Below are positions 60,801 to 64,000 of a DNA stretch of 64,000 nucleotides, in pieces. Within the stretch, counting starts at the first letter, position 1, and every line of letters starts with the position of its first letter. This DNA is from Carettochelys insculpta. Its lineage: Eukaryota; Chordata; Testudines; Carettochelyidae. The position numbers and the translations under genes were made by a program. The notes beneath the pieces were generated by a model that was not told the DNA's origin, ran no database searches, and saw only the letters and a program-made list of their open reading frames with translations. The stretch lies in assembly GCF_033958435.1 (NCBI RefSeq), contig NC_134144.1, positions 13,944,010 to 14,008,009 on the forward strand, written 5' to 3'.

Positions 60801-63518
60801 CACCCACATGAGCTATCAAACAGAAACCAATTGGTGTGAGGAAATGAGGATTTCCAAAAGAAACCTTAAGAAGAACCCTTAGCATGGATGGCAAAATAGT
60901 CAATCTCAACATCACAGAACAGACAGAAGTAGCAGCAAATGACAGAGAAGAATGGAAGAGACTGGTTTCCCTGATGTGTGCCAAGACTGGCATAGGAAGG
61001 ATGTAAAAATTCACCACTCTGGTAAAAAAAAATATTTTTTCTGTTCGCTATTATCACTACCGGAACACTTATTACCAGATCCTGGTCCCTTTGAAGTCAA
61101 CAGTCAATTGCAACTGACTTAAACAGAACCAGAGTTTTGCCTTCTGCAGTATTTTGGCTATCTGTTCAGAGTGAGGTAAAGATTAAAAGAGGCAGCAAGA
61201 GGGATTTGTGACTTAGCCCTGAGATATACTGTGCCCTTTCTGCAAGGCCTCAATTCCCAGTGAAGTAGGCAGTAGTCACTCACCCCCCCCTTTAGAAAAT
61301 GTTCAGCATGTTGCAGAGGCTGTCTATTTAATTTATCATTAACATGTGCAACAAAAAGCAAATATTGCCTATTTCTGAGCTCACTCAACACCTATTAGTG
61401 ACAATACATAGTCTCTCCTTGTCTTCAGAGGACACTGAATTGGATCCCTTACTGGAAAATATTTTGGTGCAAGAAATAGCCATCACTAACATCTATAGCC
61501 TAGCATGCCTACGGAAGTACTGGTACATACCTGTCCTATATCTACAGCCGGATTTATGCTGAAACAAGCATCCATGACAATGTCTGTTCTGATGTTCTGT
61601 TAAACAAATGCAAACTTTTGAGGGTACATACTTTGTAAATAATACAAATAGCAGATTTTAAGGAATGCAAACCCTATAAAATTATATTCCATGTCAACAG
61701 CACAGTATTGCAGATTTATTCTGAAGCTCAGAAGCAAGTTCCAAAGGCCCTGGATGGCCAAGGGATGAATTTGTTTAAAGTCAACAAGAAGTCCTGTGGC
61801 ACTTTATAGACTAACAGCTATTGTGGAGCATCAGCTTTTGTGAGCAAAGACCCGCTTCATCAGATGCATCTGACAAAGTGAGTCTTTGCCCATGAAAGCT
61901 CATGCTCCACAATATCTGTTAGTCTCTAAGGTGTCATGGGACATCTTGTTGTTTTTGCAGATACAGACTAACATGGCTACCCCTCTGATACTTGTCACCA
62001 TAAAAGGCACTCTACGTTAAGTGGTTTTGGCGAACTTTCATGAGTATTTGGCAACTGAAATGCGCCAATGGCACCCTGCTCTCACTGATGCACTGCAACC
62101 TGGTATGAGAATGGATCCAGACATGAGTAGCATGAGGTGTGGGGGAGGCACAGTCCCCACCCATGGTGCCAGCGAGACACTTCTAGTGAATTGAGAGAGG
62201 TCTGGTAGTTGCCACTCCTGAATATGCTTCTTTCAGTAACACAGAAGGCATTCTGCCTTCTCCCCATTCCACCAGAACAATATCTTTGCAAGCTGCTCTT
62301 TGCCTAGTGCCTTTCTTCCTTGCCCTTATGTGGCAATGCCTTCAATTGCTTCAATAAAAGCCTGTGAAATAGAGGATTGTTACTGATTACCGGGGCATAC
62401 ATGTTTGCACTGTTGGCCGCTGTGGACACGTTCACTCTATCAGGTCTCATTTAACACAAAATAAGGTGTCTTGTGTTATGTTTTCTTCTTTATCATCTCC
62501 TGTTTGACTTTCTCATCCTTAGTCTCATTAGTTAGCATCAGATCTTCCTTCCAGAACATTAATAAAAGTGAGAATGACAGACCCATTCAGAGTTACCGTG
62601 GCACTTGTCTGAGAACATGTAATCAATGACAATTCTCTCTTCTCAGAAGAAGAAGCAAGAGGAAAAATAACTACACCAATATAGCTCTGGAGGGAGACAT
62701 ACAGGAATCTACCAAGGTGTCCCTAAGGCCATTCACTATTTACCTTGTGATCACCTGTCAGACAGTCAATTTCCACTTCAGAACAAGCAGCTCCAAAAAC
62801 AAAATATGGGAAAGCCTGACCTTCCCCTGTGTCCCAGTTCATGTTTGCCACATAGCCTCTGGTGGGAATAAGAGCATCCTTCAGACTGAGTGAGCAAAGC
62901 CATTTGATCTCCAGCATCCCCACCTCCACCCTCTCAATTGCAGAGCACATTGCCATGGAAATCATGTGACAAGACCCGGTTAATATCCTGCTCCAAGCCA
63001 GCTATTTGCACAGGCTCTAGTGAAGAAGGCCCTCTGTGTTGCAGCATTGCTGTGTTTTGCTGCACGCAAGAAGACAACGAGCCAGGGAGTGGTACAGATT
63101 CCTAGCACTATGAGGCACATCTCAGTGTAAGTTTTCTATGTCCCATCATGGTGGGAAGCTCTGCCTAAAACTACATGGGATGGTTCCACTTTCCAAATGC
63201 CAGCACGGGGTGAGAGATGCAGCTATAGGCAGTGAGTATGGCCTGGAGAGGAGACTTGTCCTTTCTTGGTTTCAGCCAACATGCAACATGCAGCCTGTTT
63301 CTTTGGGCTGTGTGCTAGGTGCCGGATTTGGATTTCAATAGAAAAGGAGGGTGAAAGGGCTGGTGAAGATGAGAGGTGAAACTCTTATCCTCATTTGGCC
63401 CACCACTAAGGGCCACACCTAGTCCTTGATGCTGGTAATTTCAGAAAGATTGAGACATTCCTTACCTGAAGTAGCCGGTAGCTGAGAGACTCACACTTTG
63501 TGCATGAGCTTCAGTTAT
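54774..63518 (-). CDS. AOX: Aldehyde oxidase gene A: spliced span of the last six coding exons (5' part beyond right edge)
   Basis: This is the 3' end of a second AOX gene on the same strand, upstream of gene B. Six exons (53, 115, 66, 189, 168 and 54 nt) join in frame into 214 codons plus a TAA stop. They encode the C-terminal part of the molybdopterin domain, including [12 protein letters not shown], the NPAVDIGQ loop, GVGEAG with the expected catalytic Glu, and [13 protein letters not shown]. The order and phases match the last six coding exons of vertebrate AOX genes as I know them. The preceding exon is not found between 63519 and 64000. Being the upstream member suggests AOX1, but the paralogue identity is unproven. 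Confidence 0.94.
54828..56570. other. Intron before the gene A terminal exon, nothing recognised
   Basis: AT-rich sequence without assigned repeats or exons. Confidence 0.4.
56566..57045. repeat. GC-rich repeat starting TACAGTAAACCCC, Tigger-like end
   Basis: The start CAGTAAACCCCAAGATATGC after TA, then GTTAACGCGACTCTGAGTGG, is Tigger-like. The body has internal near-repeats: CTCCTGTCAGGAGTGGCAGC and CTCCTGTCAGGGGCGGCAGC, and three CTGGGAAACTGACCA-like units. A second copy begins at 63955. ORFs over it are by-products. Confidence 0.5.
57046..58320. other. Intron of gene A, nothing firm
   Basis: At 57640-57830 the phrase AAGAAGGCCCTGCTCCTTGA and neighbours faintly recall an old LINE 3' end, but I cannot assign it. 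No exons. Confidence 0.35.
58321..58488 (-). CDS. AOX: Gene A exon: active-site glutamate loop
   Basis: This 168-nt exon encodes [20 protein letters not shown], then [20 protein letters not shown] and [16 protein letters not shown]. The Glu of GVGE is the expected catalytic base next to the Mo centre. [14 protein letters not shown] and NSPLTxExIRMAC distinguish AOX from XDH. Acceptor CCATCAG, donor GTAATTGC, phase 0. Confidence 0.97.
58489..59544. other. Intron of gene A, nothing recognised
   Basis: Includes a G/C and T homopolymer patch near 58690-58720. No repeat assigned. Confidence 0.4.
59545..59733 (-). CDS. AOX: Gene A exon: Mo domain, [10 protein letters not shown] segment
   Basis: The 189-nt exon begins [20 protein letters not shown] and continues through [16 protein letters not shown] to AIYSSK. 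[16 protein letters not shown] and TYKIPAxCDIP are standard. The exon ends in SSK, immediately before the GVGEAG active-site loop encoded by the next exon. Acceptor TCCTTAG, donor GTAAACAAG, phase 0 both sides. Confidence 0.97.
59734..61530. other. Intron of gene A
   Basis: A dispersed-motif relic is at 59896-60010 (CCAGTGTAAATCCACAAT, GAATCTGGCC). The 95- and 63-codon minus-strand ORFs at 60730-61057 have no AOX or repeat similarity. Confidence 0.4.
61531..61596 (-). CDS. AOX: Gene A exon: Mo domain, NPAVDIGQ loop
   Basis: Sixty-six nucleotides encode [18 protein letters not shown] followed by DIGQ, phase 0 on both sides. RTDIVMD and NPAxDIGQ are invariant family features. The segment DACFS differs from the usual DVGCS or DVGSS: the Gly after D-x is Cys here. 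The rest is intact and the splice sites are canonical (TTAACAG, GTATGTACC). Confidence 0.95.
61780..61995. mobile_element. Two Penelope-like tails, head to head
   Basis: The left copy is on minus (AAGAAGTCCTGTGGCACTTT, TAGACTAACAGCTATTGTGG, GCAAAGACCCGCTTCATCAG), the right copy on plus (GAGTCTTTGCCCATGAAAGC, ATATCTGTTAGTCTCTAAGG, CAGACTAACATGGCTACCCC). They meet near 61870. Both are truncated to the last ~100 bp. Confidence 0.75.
61996..62743. other. Intron of gene A, nothing recognised
   Basis: No repeat or exon assigned. Confidence 0.4.
62744..62858 (-). CDS. AOX: Gene A exon: Mo domain, [12 protein letters not shown] motif
   Basis: The 115-nt exon encodes [20 protein letters not shown] then [32 protein letters not shown] is one of the most conserved strings of the AOX/XDH molybdopterin domain. 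MNWDTGEG and YFVFGAA are AOX-like rather than XDH-like. The acceptor CCCACCAG and donor GTAAATAG bound it; upstream sequence in the same frame is intron. Confidence 0.97.
62859..63465. other. Intron of gene A, nothing recognised
   Basis: No repeat or exon assigned; the small plus-strand ORF here has no motif. Confidence 0.4.
63466..63518 (-). CDS. AOX: Gene A exon (about the sixth from last): Mo domain
   Basis: This short exon encodes [17 protein letters not shown] plus two bases of an Arg codon completed by the next exon. SLSATGYFR corresponds to the conserved NLSAVGYFR of vertebrate AOX just ahead of the MNW segment. Acceptor ATTGCAG and donor GTAAGG are canonical, and the phases (0 in, 2 out) fit. 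It is a small exon identified by searching for the segment that should precede GYVANMNW. Confidence 0.9.
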
Positions 63519-63954
63519 CTGCAATAGATCCATTTAGTTTTAAAGCTGAATAGAAATTTAGGTAAAGAAATAAAAATATTTGTTTTACATTAAAAAGAAA
63601 ATTAGAAGTGGTAAGAACTAGGGTGCAGACTGAGACAGCAGAAACCCACAGGATAGAGAACAGAAGTTCCCGCGTTAACCACAATTTAAATCAATTTCAC
63701 TGAATCAGCTTTAGTGGGTTGTACCAGTGTATCATTTTAAGTAAGTTCATTTCTAGCTCAGACTAGGCCGAGGGACTTGCTGGTGATGACAGAGGGAGTC
63801 AGCACCACAGACAGGATGAGAATTTTGAGGTGCTCATTCTCAGTTCTTTGTTCACCCTACTAGACCATATTACTCTGACTTGGTCTTTGCCACAGTGAGC
63901 AGCAAACACCTTCATCCTTTTCAGCAGAGTCAGTCAGATTATTTACAGAAGAAT
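63519..63954. other. Intron of gene A at right edge
   Basis: The exon that should precede 63466-63518 was looked for and not found, so it lies beyond 64000. Confidence 0.4.
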
Positions 63955-64000
63955 GCCAAGATACGCACATCTCAGTTTAACGTGACTGAGGGCGGTGGGG
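63955..64000 (+). repeat. Start of a second GC-rich Tigger-like copy (cut by window edge)
   Basis: CCAAGATACGCACATCTCAG and GTTTAACGTGACTGAGGGCG parallel CCAAGATATGCACACTCAAG and GTTAACGCGACTCTGAGTGG at 56574. The copy runs off the window. Confidence 0.5.

Noticed and set aside
63519..64000. Exon preceding 63466-63518 in gene A
   Set aside because: No matching coding sequence with a phase-0 donor; it must lie outside the window.
1..64000. CRISPR arrays, operons, phage or bacterial defence systems
   Set aside because: No regularly spaced direct repeats and no bacterial-type coding density; all conserved coding is spliced vertebrate AOX or retroelement.

Overview
This is vertebrate nuclear DNA, most likely from a turtle; a crocodilian is not excluded. 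The reasons are a spliced gene with many small GT-AG exons separated by kilobases of AT-rich intron, CR1 LINE copies, Penelope-like tails, a DIRS element, and many GGCTACGTCTACAC-type MITEs. The species call is an inference from repeat content. No bacterial, phage or CRISPR features are visible.

Two aldehyde oxidase (AOX) genes lie head to tail on the minus strand. Gene A is upstream and enters from the right edge. Its last six coding exons run from 63518 down to 54774 and encode the C-terminal 214 residues of the molybdopterin domain, ending in a TAA stop. Gene B is downstream. It starts with an ATG at 46881, and fifteen coding exons run down to 1850, encoding residues 1-540 (both [2Fe-2S] domains and the FAD domain). 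Its molybdenum domain continues past the left edge. Every exon was delimited by hand from AG acceptors, GT donors and reading phase, and every phase joins without a frameshift or stop, so both genes look functional as far as they can be seen. AOX rather than xanthine dehydrogenase is indicated by KYGCG, HYPAN, AKCHG and GCSVFFAI. The intergenic gap is about 7.9 kb. AOX is a cytosolic homodimer that oxidises aldehydes and N-heterocycles; electrons flow from Mo through two Fe-S centres to FAD and then O2.

Everything else is intron or intergenic DNA dominated by mobile elements. Intron 8 of gene B holds a nearly complete but decayed DIRS-type retrotransposon (about 21.1-25.03 kb) with inverted terminal repeats and an internal complementary region. 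Intron 7 holds a 711-bp GC-rich element whose twin, also exactly 711 bp but in the opposite orientation, lies between the genes; both carry a similar 105-codon ORF. Several palindromic MITEs of 82-437 bp have identifiable 3-bp target duplications. Penelope-like 3' tails occur repeatedly, twice as head-to-head inverted pairs. A CR1 with a decayed reverse transcriptase lies between the two AOX genes and is split by a block with inverted ends. hAT-like, Tigger-like and tRNA-derived relics fill part of the rest.

Limits: family names for repeats come from recognition of motifs, not from a search. Percent identities were not computed except for the short ORF comparison counted by eye. Which AOX paralogue is which (AOX1, AOX2) cannot be settled from this window.
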